A stretch of 64,000 nucleotides of DNA from Bacillota bacterium (GTDB lineage: Bacteria > Bacillota > Clostridia > Christensenellales > SZUA-584), in the NCBI GenBank assembly GCA_023436115.1, contig JAEZKQ010000031.1, positions 178,328 to 242,327 on the forward strand. Direction: 5' to 3'. Positions within the stretch are counted from its first letter, which is position 1. Each line of letters begins with the position of its first letter. Shown here piece after piece: positions 1 through 8,998 of the stretch. The position numbers and the translations under genes were made by a program. The notes under the pieces are model-generated. The model did no database searches and was not told where the DNA came from. It saw only the letters and a program-made list of their open reading frames with translations.

Positions 1-522
1 AAGCGCGGTAAAGTATGGGATGCCATATTTGATAAAGTATCCTGGATCATGGTATTGGCAGGCGCAGCTATGGTGGCTATCGGCGGTACGATCGGCTCGG
101 TTGGCACATACTTGGCGCTGGCCGGTCTCGCTATCGTTTTTCTCACCAACGGGCGGGATCGAAAAGGGATTTTCCGCAAGCTCATCGGAGGCTTCTCGGG
201 TGTCTATGGTGCAACGGGGTATATCAGCGACATTCTCTCTTACTGCCGACTGTTTGGTATGGGTCTTGCCACGGGCGTTATCTCAATGGTATTCAACACG
301 ATCGCCTCGTTGTTTTTCGGCAACGTGGTGGGATATATTCTCGGTTCCATCGTACTGATCATTGGACATGTTTTCAACATTGGTATCAATTCGCTTGGCG
401 CTTTTGTCCATACCGCAAGGCTGCAGTTCATTGAGTTTTATTCAAGATTCTATGAGGGCGGCGGGCATGCTTTTGCCCCGCTGAGTATAAAAACGAAAAA
501 TTACAGGCTCGAAGACGAATAA
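1..522 (+). CDS. ntpI: V-type ATP synthase subunit I, C-terminal part
   Basis: The reading frame is open from base 1, so the gene begins before the window; 173 residues are visible. Subunit I is the membrane stator (a-subunit type) that forms the ion half-channels against the K ring. The visible part has several hydrophobic segments and ends in the conserved family pattern around LQFIEFYSRFYEGGG, near residues 141-155 of the visible piece. It is followed at 591 by ntpK, the usual partner. The internal ATG at base 49 is not the true start. Confidence 0.9.
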   Translation, partial: KRGKVWDAIFDKVSWIMVLAGAAMVAIGGTIGSVGTYLALAGLAIVFLTNGRDRKGIFRKLIGGFSGVYGATGYISDILSYCRLFGMGLATGVISMVFNTIASLFFGNVVGYILGSIVLIIGHVFNIGINSLGAFVHTARLQFIEFYSRFYEGGGHAFAPLSIKTKNYRLEDE

Positions 523-590
523 ACAACCATTTTGGAAAGAATTTCTAACAATATTAACGATATGACTTAAAACGATACGGAGGAAATAGT

Positions 591-1088
591 ATGGATTTGA
601 ACTTTTTGGGCGAATACACCGGTATGATTATATCGACGGCAGGTGCCGTTCTTGCCGCCACAATGGCAGGTATCGGCTCGGCTCGAGCCATGAACCTTGT
701 TGCACAGGCATCCGCCGGCTTCACCGCGGAGAACCCTGACAGATTTGGTCAGGCACTCGTGCTTCAGCTTCTCCCCGGAACGCAGGGTGTTTATGGCTTG
801 CTTATCGGCTTTTTAATACTCATCAACAACGGTGTTATTACCCCTCTTGCAGAGCCAATTTCGGCAGCACAGGGCTGGCTGTATTTCTTCGGTGCTGTAC
901 CGGGCGGTTTCGTGGAACTCTTTTCTGCCATCGCGCAAGGCAAGGCCGCTGTTGCAGGTGTCGGTCTCTTATGCAAGCACCCGGATGAACAGGGTAAGGC
1001 TATGATGATGCCTCTGATGGTTGAAACATACGCTGTTTTTGCGTTGCTGATATCCATGCTCATCATTCTTCTCGGCAAAGCCGCTTAA
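591..1088 (+). CDS. ntpK: V-type ATP synthase subunit K (rotor ring proteolipid), Na+-type
   Basis: This 165-residue protein is the duplicated-hairpin (four transmembrane) c-ring subunit that carries ions through the membrane rotor. A GGAGG ribosome binding site precedes the ATG. The residues that bind sodium in Enterococcus hirae NtpK (L61, T64, Q65, Y68, Q110, E139) all have counterparts here: L61, T64, Q65 and Y68 in LPGTQGVY, Q116 in IAQGKAA, and E145 in MVETYAV. From this I infer Na+ rather than H+ coupling. It lies in the I-K-E-C-F-A-B-D operon. Confidence 0.95.
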   Translation: MDLNFLGEYTGMIISTAGAVLAATMAGIGSARAMNLVAQASAGFTAENPDRFGQALVLQLLPGTQGVYGLLIGFLILINNGVITPLAEPISAAQGWLYFFGAVPGGFVELFSAIAQGKAAVAGVGLLCKHPDEQGKAMMMPLMVETYAVFALLISMLIILLGKAA

Positions 1089-1104
1089 TGAAAGGCGTGA
1101 TATA

Positions 1105-1710
1105 ATGGCCGGAGCGGAAAAACTCATTGAAAAAATACTTGGTGACGCCAGACGCGACGCTGACATGTATTTAAGTGAGTCTGAAGAAAAAAAGCAAGCC
1201 ATGCGCGAGAAGCTCTCCCGCGATATCGAAAAGCGTACGGCCGAGATCGACCGGATGGCCGTAGCTTCCATCAGCGAAAATAAAAAGCGTTTGGCGGCCG
1301 TTTATGACCTCGAGTACAGAAAGCAGCTTCTGTCCGCCAAGCAGGAGATTATGGGAGAAGCCAAAGCGCTCGCAATGCAAAAGTTAATGGCGCTCAGCAG
1401 CGATGATTATCTGGCTCTTTTAAAGCAGCGATTGCTCAGCTGCGCCGTAGGCGGGCAGGGCGGAATCATTATTTCCAAAAACGAAACACGCATCGACAAC
1501 GCATTTATCGCGGATGTCAACACTGCGCTCAAAGAAAAATACGGCAAAGGCAGCCTAACGCTGCTTGATGAAAGACGTGATTTTTCTGGCGGCTTTATCT
1601 ATGTAGACGGCGGCCTGGAAATTGACGTCTCTTTGGAAGCGCTGCTCAATGAAGCTTGGCAGCAAAGCGAGACGGAAGTGGCAGCCGTCTTGTTTGACAA
1701 CAAACAGTGA
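1105..1710 (+). CDS. ntpE: V-type ATP synthase subunit E (peripheral stalk)
   Basis: A 201-residue protein with a charged, helical N-terminal half (about residues 5-90, rich in K, E and R, typical coiled coil) and a mixed alpha/beta C-terminal half. Family members form the outer stalk that holds the catalytic A3B3 head against rotation, binding the head through the C-terminal domain. It starts 16 bases after the ntpK stop and ends 11 bases before ntpC, so it is clearly part of the operon. Identification rests on position and general sequence character; subunit E is poorly conserved. Confidence 0.85.
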   Translation: MAGAEKLIEKILGDARRDADMYLSESEEKKQAMREKLSRDIEKRTAEIDRMAVASISENKKRLAAVYDLEYRKQLLSAKQEIMGEAKALAMQKLMALSSDDYLALLKQRLLSCAVGGQGGIIISKNETRIDNAFIADVNTALKEKYGKGSLTLLDERRDFSGGFIYVDGGLEIDVSLEALLNEAWQQSETEVAAVLFDNKQ

Positions 1711-1721
1711 TAGGATGAAAC

Positions 1722-2714
1722 ATGTCTGAAACACAAAGTAGTTATCCCTTTGCTTCGGCCCGTGTGAAAGCGCTGGAGCCAAGGCTGATCACAAAAGAAA
1801 AACTGGGGCGGCTCATCGAAGCCAAGGATTACGATGCTGCCATGCGCCAGCTTGTTGAATTTGGCTATGGACAGTCTGTTTCCGGCAGCGATTTTGAAGC
1901 CATGATACAAAAAGAGCTGGACGAGGCAGATGCGCTTTTGCTGGCGTTATCGCCCAGTGACGTATTTACGCAAATTATCCGCGCACACAGGGATTATTAT
2001 AACTTAAAGGTGATTATTAAGCTGTTTATGCGCGGTATGAGCCTTGAAGGTATAGACCTTCTTCCCGGTAATATTAATGTGGAAACACTGCGGCGCGCGA
2101 TTGCGGAAAACAACTACTTCGAGCTTCCCGAAACCATGAAGGACGCACTTGCCTATATCGACAAGCAGTTTATCATAACCACAGACGCGTCAATTATTGG
2201 TGTCGCGCTGGATCGCGCCTATGCCAAGGAAGTCTCCGCACTTGTCGAAAAAATGAATAATCCGCTGGTAACGCGCTATTTCACGGCATATTTCGATCTT
2301 AGCAACATCATTGCCATGCTGCGTGTGCGTGCGTCGGGTGAGCCCAGGGAAACTTTTGAACGTGCTTTTCTTAAAGGCGGACGGATTGACAAGCGCACTC
2401 TGCTCAATGCCTTTGAGGTGCCGAATGACGGTTTTCTCAAAGCCGCAGCTAAAGACGAATATTCCGATATACTGGCTGCAGCGTTCGATGATTACCTAAA
2501 GACCGGAAGCCTCTATATGATGGAAAAAGCCCGTGACGATTATCTCTTGAGCCTTCTTAAAGAACAACGCTATGATATGTTCGGTATCGGACCGCTCATG
2601 GGTTATTACATAGCCAAGCAACATGAAGCGTCGGCCGTGCGCATGGTGATGACGGCAAAACAGGGAGGAATCGATCCCGATGTTGTCTCTAAAAGACTCA
2701 AAGAACTCTATTAA
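1722..2714 (+). CDS. ntpC: V-type ATP synthase subunit C
   Basis: A 330-residue, mostly helical protein of the V-ATPase C (subunit d-like) family. It caps the membrane K ring and connects it to the central D-F shaft. The length fits the family, and so does the N-terminal start in which ASARVKALEPRLI introduces the first helical repeat. A weak AGGATGAAAC ribosome binding site precedes the ATG. It sits between ntpE and ntpF with gaps of 11 bases on each side, as in other bacterial V-ATPase operons. Confidence 0.9.
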   Translation: MSETQSSYPFASARVKALEPRLITKEKLGRLIEAKDYDAAMRQLVEFGYGQSVSGSDFEAMIQKELDEADALLLALSPSDVFTQIIRAHRDYYNLKVIIKLFMRGMSLEGIDLLPGNINVETLRRAIAENNYFELPETMKDALAYIDKQFIITTDASIIGVALDRAYAKEVSALVEKMNNPLVTRYFTAYFDLSNIIAMLRVRASGEPRETFERAFLKGGRIDKRTLLNAFEVPNDGFLKAAAKDEYSDILAAAFDDYLKTGSLYMMEKARDDYLLSLLKEQRYDMFGIGPLMGYYIAKQHEASAVRMVMTAKQGGIDPDVVSKRLKELY

Positions 2715-2725
2715 AGGATGAAACA

Positions 2726-3043
2726 ATGAACAAGATTGGCGTTGTAGGCGATCTGGACAGCATTATCGGTTTTAAAACGCTTGGAATCGACGTTTACCCC
2801 GCAACGGGTGACGAGGTGACGCGCGTACTGAACCGCCTTGCTGTGGGCGGGTATGCCATCATCTTTATTACCGAACAGGCTGCCGATGCTGCTGCTGAAA
2901 CGATCGATCGTTATAAAACGTCACCCTTTCCGGCGATCATCCCTATACCCGGTAACCGGGGCACAACGGGATTCGGCATGCAGGGCATTCATGCCAATGT
3001 GGAAAAGGCGATCGGTGCCGATATACTTTTTAAAGAGGAATAA
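2726..3043 (+). CDS. ntpF: V-type ATP synthase subunit F
   Basis: A 105-residue protein of the V-ATPase F family. It is a small Rossmann-like fold that binds subunit D in the rotating central shaft. The start MNKIGVVGDLDSIIGFKTLG and the segment IIFITEQAAD are typical of the family. An AAGGATG ribosome binding site precedes the ATG. It lies directly upstream of the catalytic ntpA gene. Confidence 0.93.
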   Translation: MNKIGVVGDLDSIIGFKTLGIDVYPATGDEVTRVLNRLAVGGYAIIFITEQAADAAAETIDRYKTSPFPAIIPIPGNRGTTGFGMQGIHANVEKAIGADILFKEE

Positions 3044-3094
3044 CCAAGCACATTTATTGTGCAGTATAGATATCACGACAGGAAGGATATGCTT

Positions 3095-4870
3095 ATGGAA
3101 GGCAGAATAGTCAAGGTTTCCGGCCCGCTTATCGTCGCAAGCGGTCTTGGCGAAAGCGAAATGTATGATGTTGTCAGGGTCTCCAGCCAGCAGCTTATCG
3201 GCGAAATCATAGAACTTCGGGGCGACATGGCCTCAATACAGGTCTACGAGGAGACAAGCGGATTGGGGCCTGGTGAACCTGTGACCCCAACGGGCAGCCC
3301 GCTCTCTGTAGAGCTTGCACCCGGGCTTATTGAGTCGATATTTGATGGCATACAGCGTCCGCTTGATAAAATCAGAGAAGCCACGGGAGACCGCATCAGC
3401 CGCGGCGTGAGCCTTTCTGCTTTGGATTACAATAAAAAGTGGACATTCGTACCCGTCGCCAAGCAGGGTGATGTGCTTTCTACGGGTGACTTCTTAGGTT
3501 ATGTGCAGGAAACCACGCTCGTCAAGCACTATATCATGGTGCCGCAGGGCTTAAGCGGTACATTGGAATGGCTGTTTAACGGTGAAGCGACAATCACCGA
3601 ACCTATAGCAAAGTTAAAAGACGATAAAGGTAATTTGGTGGATATCACGATGCTTCAGCGCTGGCCTGTCCGGCGCGGACGTCCGTATGCGGAGAAACTG
3701 CCGCCCACAGAGCCCATGATTACCGGACAGCGCGTTATTGATACATTGTTCCCCGTCGCAAAGGGCGGCGTCGCTGCGGTACCGGGTCCTTTCGGCAGCG
3801 GCAAAACCGTTGTTCAGCATCAGCTTGCAAAGTGGGCCGATGCGGATATCATCGTCTACGTGGGCTGCGGCGAGCGCGGCAACGAAATGACTGACGTGCT
3901 CATGGAGTTCCCCGAGCTCAAAGATCCGCGCAGCGGCGAACCCCTTATGAAGCGCACAGTGCTGATCGCCAACACCTCAGACATGCCCGTGGCGGCCCGT
4001 GAAGCCTCGATCTATACAGGTATTACGATTGCGGAGTATTTCCGCGATATGGGATATAAAGTGGCAATTATGGCCGATTCAACCTCGCGCTGGGCCGAAG
4101 CGCTGCGCGAAATGTCGGGCCGGCTCGAAGAAATGCCGGGCGACGAAGGCTATCCGGCTTACCTGTCCTCACGTCTGGCAGGCTTCTATGAGCGTGCCGG
4201 TATTGTTAAGGCGCTGGGCAGCGACGGGCGCATCGGCGCGATTACGGCCATCGGCGCGGTATCACCGCCGGGCGGTGATATTTCCGAGCCTGTTTCTCAA
4301 GCCACGCTTCGTATCGTTAAAGTGTTCTGGGGGCTATCCGCTCAGCTTGCTTACAAGCGCCATTTCCCGGCGATCGACTGGCTTTCATCATACTCGCTTT
4401 ATGTCGACCGCTTATCGGACTGGTTCGATGCCAATGTCTCGCATGAATGGGTGGAACTGCGTTCAAAGACAATGCAGCTTTTGCAGGAAGAAGCGGAATT
4501 GGAGGAAATCGTCCGTCTTGTGGGTGTGGATGCACTTTCACTCAAAGACCGCCTGAAGCTGGAAACCGCCCGCAGCATACGCGAAGACTATCTGCATCAA
4601 AACGCGTTCCACGAAACCGATACATATACATCTTTGGAAAAACAATTCGGTCTTTTGGGGCTGATCATTAAATGGGGCGAGCTGGGTGAAAAGGCCATAA
4701 GCGCAGGTGCGCCGCTCTCAAAGATATCAGCGTTACCCGTCAGAGAAGAAATCGGCCGCGCGAAATATGTTGCCGAAAAAGATTTTGCCGAACATTTTGC
4801 GGCAATCGCGCAGAATTTGGAATCGCAAATGAGCGCGCTTTATGAGGAAGGTGGGATCGATATTGCTTAA
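3095..4870 (+). CDS. ntpA: V-type ATP synthase catalytic subunit A
   Basis: The catalytic ATPase subunit, 591 residues from the chosen start. The P-loop GPFGSGKT is near residues 231-238. The non-homologous insertion (about residues 115-190) that separates A subunits from F-type beta is present. The region contains three possible starts: an ATG at 3059, an ATG at 3089 and an ATG at 3095. I choose 3095 (MEGRIVKVSGPL) because the AGGAAGG at 3080-3086 is 8 bases before it but only 2 bases before 3089. The gene overlaps the likely ntpB start by 8 bases. Confidence 0.96.
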   Translation: MEGRIVKVSGPLIVASGLGESEMYDVVRVSSQQLIGEIIELRGDMASIQVYEETSGLGPGEPVTPTGSPLSVELAPGLIESIFDGIQRPLDKIREATGDRISRGVSLSALDYNKKWTFVPVAKQGDVLSTGDFLGYVQETTLVKHYIMVPQGLSGTLEWLFNGEATITEPIAKLKDDKGNLVDITMLQRWPVRRGRPYAEKLPPTEPMITGQRVIDTLFPVAKGGVAAVPGPFGSGKTVVQHQLAKWADADIIVYVGCGERGNEMTDVLMEFPELKDPRSGEPLMKRTVLIANTSDMPVAAREASIYTGITIAEYFRDMGYKVAIMADSTSRWAEALREMSGRLEEMPGDEGYPAYLSSRLAGFYERAGIVKALGSDGRIGAITAIGAVSPPGGDISEPVSQATLRIVKVFWGLSAQLAYKRHFPAIDWLSSYSLYVDRLSDWFDANVSHEWVELRSKTMQLLQEEAELEEIVRLVGVDALSLKDRLKLETARSIREDYLHQNAFHETDTYTSLEKQFGLLGLIIKWGELGEKAISAGAPLSKISALPVREEIGRAKYVAEKDFAEHFAAIAQNLESQMSALYEEGGIDIA

Positions 4871-6242
4871 GGAATACCGCACGATCAGCGAGGTTGTCGG
4901 CCCGCTCATGCTTGTGGAGGGTGTCAGCGGTGTAAAATATGACGAACTTGTCGAAATCGTTCAGCAAAACGGCGAAATCAGGCGCGGAAAAGTGCTGGAG
5001 ATCAACGCGGACAAGGCGCTCGTTCAGCTTTTCGAAAGCTCTCAAGGCCTTAAAATTGCCACATCTAAGGCGCGTTTTTTAGGCCGCAGCATTGAGCTGG
5101 CCGTGTCTTATGACATGATGGGCCGTGTTTTCGACGGCATGGGCGAACCCATCGACAATGGCCCCGCTATTATCCCCGAAAAACGCATGGATATCAACGG
5201 CGCGCCGATCAACCCGGCAGCGCGTGACTATCCCGAAGAGTTTATACAAACCGGTATTTCGGCGATAGACGGCCTTAATACGCTCGTTCGCGGACAAAAG
5301 CTCCCTGTGTTCTCAGGAAGCGGTTTACCCCATGCGAATCTGGCGGCACAGATTGCCCGTCAGGCCAGAGTGCCGGGCAGCGAGTCTAACTTCGCGGTTG
5401 TTTTTGCTGCCGTCGGTATCACTTTCGAGGAAGCCGATTTCTTCATCAGCGACTTTAAACGCACGGGTGCAATTGACCGCACCGTATTGTTTATCAATTT
5501 AGCGGACGACCCCGCCATCGAGCGTATATCCACGCCGCGTATGGCGCTGACCGCTGCCGAATATCTGGCCTATGAAAAAGGGCTGCATGTGCTCGTCATC
5601 ATCACGGATATCACCAACTATGCCGAAGCATTGCGTGAGGTATCCGCCGCGAGAAAAGAAGTACCGGGCCGCCGCGGATATCCCGGCTACCTCTACACTG
5701 ACCTTGCAACGATGTACGAGCGCGCAGGACGTATTAAAGGACGTGCCGGCTCCGTCACGCAGATACCCATACTCTCCATGCCGGAGGACGATAAGACGCA
5801 TCCCATTCCCGACTTAACGGGCTACATCACGGAAGGCCAGATTATACTGTCACGTGAACTGCTGCGCAAGGGCTTAACGCCTCCTATCGACGTGCTGCCG
5901 TCGCTATCCCGTTTAAAGGATAAGGGTATCGGAAAGGGCAAAACACGTGAAGATCATGCGGATACCATGAACCAGCTTTTTGCGGCCTATGCCAGAGGAA
6001 AGGATGCAAAGGAGCTATCTGTCATACTTGGTGAAGCCGCGCTTTCTGATGTGGACAAGCTTTATGCCAAGTTTGCGGATGCGTTTGAAAAGGAATATGT
6101 CTCCCAAGGGTATGAGACCAACCGCACAATAGAGGAAACGCTGGATCTGGGGTGGAAGCTGCTTAAGATACTGCCAAAAGCCGAGCTTAAGCGCATAAAA
6201 GACGAATATATCGAAAAATATCTGCCAGCTGACGAGGAATAA
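4863..6242 (+). CDS. ntpB: V-type ATP synthase subunit B
   Basis: The non-catalytic nucleotide-binding subunit that alternates with A in the hexameric head. It has no P-loop lysine; SGSGLPHANLAAQIARQA takes that place, as the family requires. The frame is open to an ATG at 4842, but family proteins begin MLKEYxTISEVVGPL. I therefore choose the TTG at 4863, preceded by GGAAGGTGGG, giving 459 residues. This start overlaps the last codons of ntpA, suggesting translational coupling to keep A and B equal. Confidence 0.93.
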   Translation: MLKEYRTISEVVGPLMLVEGVSGVKYDELVEIVQQNGEIRRGKVLEINADKALVQLFESSQGLKIATSKARFLGRSIELAVSYDMMGRVFDGMGEPIDNGPAIIPEKRMDINGAPINPAARDYPEEFIQTGISAIDGLNTLVRGQKLPVFSGSGLPHANLAAQIARQARVPGSESNFAVVFAAVGITFEEADFFISDFKRTGAIDRTVLFINLADDPAIERISTPRMALTAAEYLAYEKGLHVLVIITDITNYAEALREVSAARKEVPGRRGYPGYLYTDLATMYERAGRIKGRAGSVTQIPILSMPEDDKTHPIPDLTGYITEGQIILSRELLRKGLTPPIDVLPSLSRLKDKGIGKGKTREDHADTMNQLFAAYARGKDAKELSVILGEAALSDVDKLYAKFADAFEKEYVSQGYETNRTIEETLDLGWKLLKILPKAELKRIKDEYIEKYLPADEE

Positions 6243-6245
6243 CAC

Positions 6246-6884
6246 ATGGCCTTAATGAGAGTGAATCCCACGCGTATGGAGCTGACCAAGCTGAAAAAAC
6301 GCTTGGTCGTCGCCACACGGGGACATAAGCTGCTTAAAGATAAACGCGACGAGATGGTACGTCAGTTTATGCTGCTGATACGGCGTAACCGGGCACTGCG
6401 TGAAGAAGTCGAAGCGGCGCTCAGTGCGGCGCTGGCCGGGTTTGTATTGGCACGCGTGGCCATGAGCAAAGAAACGATGGATGAAGCGCTGCTGTATCCC
6501 GTGCGTGAGGTCGAGCTTCAGGTGTCACGCGCCAACATCATGAGCGTAGACGTTCCCAAGATCAGCTACAGCGAAAAGAAGCAAGACCGTTCCTTTTTTC
6601 CATACGGACTGCTGTTTACATCGGCCGAGCTCGACGATGCCACGACCAAGCTGGCGAGTGTGCTGCCGCAGATGGTAGAACTGGCTGAGCTCGAAAAGAC
6701 ATGCAACATGCTGGCCGATGAGATCGAAAAAACCAGACGGCGAGTCAATGCACTGGAATACGTCATGATTCCGCAGCTGGAGGAGACGATACGCTTTATA
6801 CGCATGAAGCTTGATGAAAATGAGCGCGGAAACTTAATCAGACTCATGAAAACAAAGGATATGATCGCAAAGAGAGAGGCATAA
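6246..6884 (+). CDS. ntpD: V-type ATP synthase subunit D (central shaft)
   Basis: A 212-residue coiled-coil protein that forms the rotating shaft inside the A3B3 head. The N-terminal VNPTRMELTKLKKRL and the following long basic/acidic helix are family signatures, with a second long helix near residues 140-205. It starts 3 bases after the ntpB stop. It is the last gene of the operon, and a terminator-like hairpin overlaps its end. Confidence 0.95.
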   Translation: MALMRVNPTRMELTKLKKRLVVATRGHKLLKDKRDEMVRQFMLLIRRNRALREEVEAALSAALAGFVLARVAMSKETMDEALLYPVREVELQVSRANIMSVDVPKISYSEKKQDRSFFPYGLLFTSAELDDATTKLASVLPQMVELAELEKTCNMLADEIEKTRRRVNALEYVMIPQLEETIRFIRMKLDENERGNLIRLMKTKDMIAKREA

Positions 6885-6911
6885 AGGCAGAGCAACAAAT
6901 GCTCTCTCTTT
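6869..6911 (+). terminator. Terminator-like hairpin at the end of the V-ATPase operon
   Basis: AAAGAGAGAG (6869-6878) pairs with CTCTCTCTTT (6902-6911), and a smaller AGAGC/GCTCT hairpin lies inside the loop; a T run follows. The left arm lies in the last codons of ntpD. The next gene's ribosome binding site begins directly after it, so some readthrough is possible. Confidence 0.5.
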
Positions 6912-6935
6912 TTTATATGAAAGGAATAATCTTTG

Positions 6936-7418
6936 ATGAAAAAGATGTCCAAATTCATTTATCTTTGTCTTTGCCTTGCCTTGTTTCTCATACCTGCCGG
7001 ATGTGGTTCTGCCGAACTGGCATCAGCCACAGTAACAAATATTCCGGAAACAACCATCACATTCGATATCAGCAACGCCATTGATATGCTGGATAAAATT
7101 ATTGCCTCCGAAAACAAACCCGAACCGGTTCCCGTTCTTATATGGGGTGCCAAGCTGGTGCGTCAAGGCTGTGAATTGTCAATCGATTGGCTGGACTATC
7201 ACGACCGGCCCGGTAATATGAACGAAAAAGACGTCAGAAATAAAGTTGAGCAGGTGGATACCATCACAGTAAGCGGCACGTATCTGTCCAGTCGAGCTAT
7301 TTCTTCACAATATTTAGGCCAAGACTTTGTGGACTATATCGCCTCGCAAAAGGATGGCGCAAAATTTACGTTTTATATGCTCGACGGACAGGTTCTGTTT
7401 GTGAAAGATTTAGAATAG
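6936..7418 (+). CDS. Small hypothetical lipoprotein
   Basis: A 160-residue protein I do not recognise. It has a short positive N-terminus, a hydrophobic stretch, and a lipobox-like LIPAGC near residues 14-19, so it is probably an exported lipoprotein anchored at the outer face of the membrane. An AAAGGAA ribosome binding site at 6919-6925 supports the ATG at 6936; the in-frame TTG at 6933 is less likely. The C-terminal part (FTFYMLDGQVLFVKDLE) looks like beta strands. It follows ntpD in the same direction but beyond a terminator-like hairpin, so a link with the ATPase is uncertain. Confidence 0.75.
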   Translation: MKKMSKFIYLCLCLALFLIPAGCGSAELASATVTNIPETTITFDISNAIDMLDKIIASENKPEPVPVLIWGAKLVRQGCELSIDWLDYHDRPGNMNEKDVRNKVEQVDTITVSGTYLSSRAISSQYLGQDFVDYIASQKDGAKFTFYMLDGQVLFVKDLE

Positions 7419-7441
7419 CAGCCACACCGTTTCAAGCAAAG

Positions 7442-7567
7442 TCAAGGACCGCTATACAAACCAAAAGCGGCCCTTATATATGAGCGCAGCATAACGGGTA
7501 TGCCAACGAACGTTGTCAGGATTGCACAGCCCATGATTACCATCGTTTGCACCTGCAATAGCGTCAT
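7442..7567 (-). other. Possible 41-residue hydrophobic ORF or gene remnant
   Basis: Downstream of ypeB on the same strand is an ATG-started frame of 41 codons whose product is strongly hydrophobic (QTMVIMGCAILTTFVGIPVM). The ribosome binding site is poor: GAGG lies about 15 bases away. The frame overlaps the weak hairpin at 7444-7475. It could be a tiny membrane peptide, the decayed end of an older gene, or chance. I see no other gene in 7419-7664. Confidence 0.25.
7444..7475. terminator. Possible terminator between converging genes
   Basis: AAGGACCGCT and AGCGGCCCTT can pair over ten bases, with one mismatch on the + strand that becomes a G-U pair on the - strand; the loop is 12 bases. There is no long T run, so it is a weak candidate. 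It lies between the rightward lipoprotein gene and the leftward ypeB. Confidence 0.35.
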
Positions 7568-7664
7568 TCTCGGGCGGCTGCCTCATCGCTTACCTTTATT
7601 CCCGGGAACGGCGCACACTCAGGCTGAACTGGCTATGGGCTGGCGGGAAGATTATCGATAGCCT

Positions 7665-8987
7665 TTACATGACAAGCGTGCCATCGTTGACGTGCTGTAT
7701 CATGAGTATATCCTCTTCTATACCGGTTTGGGCATTGATATAAATGATAAAGTCCTGACCGTTCATACTGCCGGTGAACTCCCAGCAAACCTTCTCTTCG
7801 TTTGTCTCCATAGGTATCAGCGCAAGACGTACACTCTGCACATTAATATCACTGGTAAGCTTCTCTTTTGCCTGGTCTTTATCAAGCGCGGGCTCGGGGA
7901 GCGAGCGCGGCTTGTGCGCCATCAGATAATTAAATGTATCTAGCCCAATCACCTGGCCCGTGGAGATGTCAACCCAAACCTTAATCAAATCGGGGTAAAG
8001 CACGATACCGTTTTCCACCGGGGCCAAATTGATAACTGCCATACCATTATAAAACTGAGCATAGCTTGCTGCGCTTTCTCCATAGCCCTTATCCAACAAA
8101 TATTGCTTTGCGGCATTTGATAGCTGTTCATACTTTTCATTCGTGGGTACAGCGGAAATACCGCCGCCGTTTTCAGATATATACCAGAGTACTTTACCGC
8201 CTTGCTTGCTTATATTGATTGTGAACGCCTTTCCGTTTTGTTCGCCGATAAAGCTAAAGCAGCTGATTGTACCATTTTCTTCACCCGCATCCGATAATGC
8301 CGACGCATCAATTCCCAGAAAATCGGCCGCCGTTTGTGCCGCCTGCTCGCGTGTGACCGTCACGGTTCCTAGCCCCTGCGGCTGTTTACCCTCTGTACTC
8401 TCTGAAAATGGCCCGTCATACATCAGACGCGGAAATTCCTGATTGGTAAAATCAATATTGCCCTCACCAATATCCTCGGCCATGAATACTTGCTGCGATA
8501 GGTCGATCTCGCTCGGATAGCCCTGCTGCCATAGTCCTTCCAGCTTGCTATAAATCTGACCGCATGATGCCGCCAACTGACGTATTTGTTTAAAATCATC
8601 GGCTGACAGATCTTCACCCCCGGCAACCTTGCGTGAAAGTGAACGACAATAATCACTCGTACGGTTCATAAATTGGGTCAGTGTAGACGTGCTCGCGTAA
8701 GAGACCGGCAGTGCTGAAATTGCGCTCTCCGTATCACCTGCCTGCCGCCAAACATCCATCAGCAGCATAGCATGTTGATTGATTCCGCTCGATGCTTCCA
8801 GTTTGTACAGCTTTGTTTCAAGACTTGTCACGTCGGTCAGCAATTGCTCAAACGCTTTGGAATAATAGCCGCTGATTTGGTTCTGCAGCGACTTCTTCTG
8901 GTCGTGAAAAACGATAGTGGTTATTGTGAGCCCTACGATTAATACACCTGCAGCCACAGCCGCTATGATTCTGTACGTTTTCTTCAT
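7665..8987 (-). CDS. ypeB: Germination protein YpeB
   Basis: A 440-residue protein with an N-terminal membrane anchor (about residues 7-29), a helical middle region and two PepSY-like domains in the C-terminal half (around 200-280 and 360-430). In Bacillus YpeB is needed to place and stabilise the cortex-lytic enzyme SleB in the spore; the two depend on each other. Here it lies 11 bases downstream of sleB on the same strand, the classical arrangement. An AAGGAG ribosome binding site precedes the start. Confidence 0.93.
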   Translation of the reverse strand: MKKTYRIIAAVAAGVLIVGLTITTIVFHDQKKSLQNQISGYYSKAFEQLLTDVTSLETKLYKLEASSGINQHAMLLMDVWRQAGDTESAISALPVSYASTSTLTQFMNRTSDYCRSLSRKVAGGEDLSADDFKQIRQLAASCGQIYSKLEGLWQQGYPSEIDLSQQVFMAEDIGEGNIDFTNQEFPRLMYDGPFSESTEGKQPQGLGTVTVTREQAAQTAADFLGIDASALSDAGEENGTISCFSFIGEQNGKAFTINISKQGGKVLWYISENGGGISAVPTNEKYEQLSNAAKQYLLDKGYGESAASYAQFYNGMAVINLAPVENGIVLYPDLIKVWVDISTGQVIGLDTFNYLMAHKPRSLPEPALDKDQAKEKLTSDINVQSVRLALIPMETNEEKVCWEFTGSMNGQDFIIYINAQTGIEEDILMIQHVNDGTLVM

Positions 8988-8998
8988 CTTTTTACTCC

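Noticed and set aside
3059..3094. Longer ntpA start at 3059
   Set aside because: It lacks a ribosome binding site and adds residues not seen in family members; 3095 has AGGAAGG at correct spacing.
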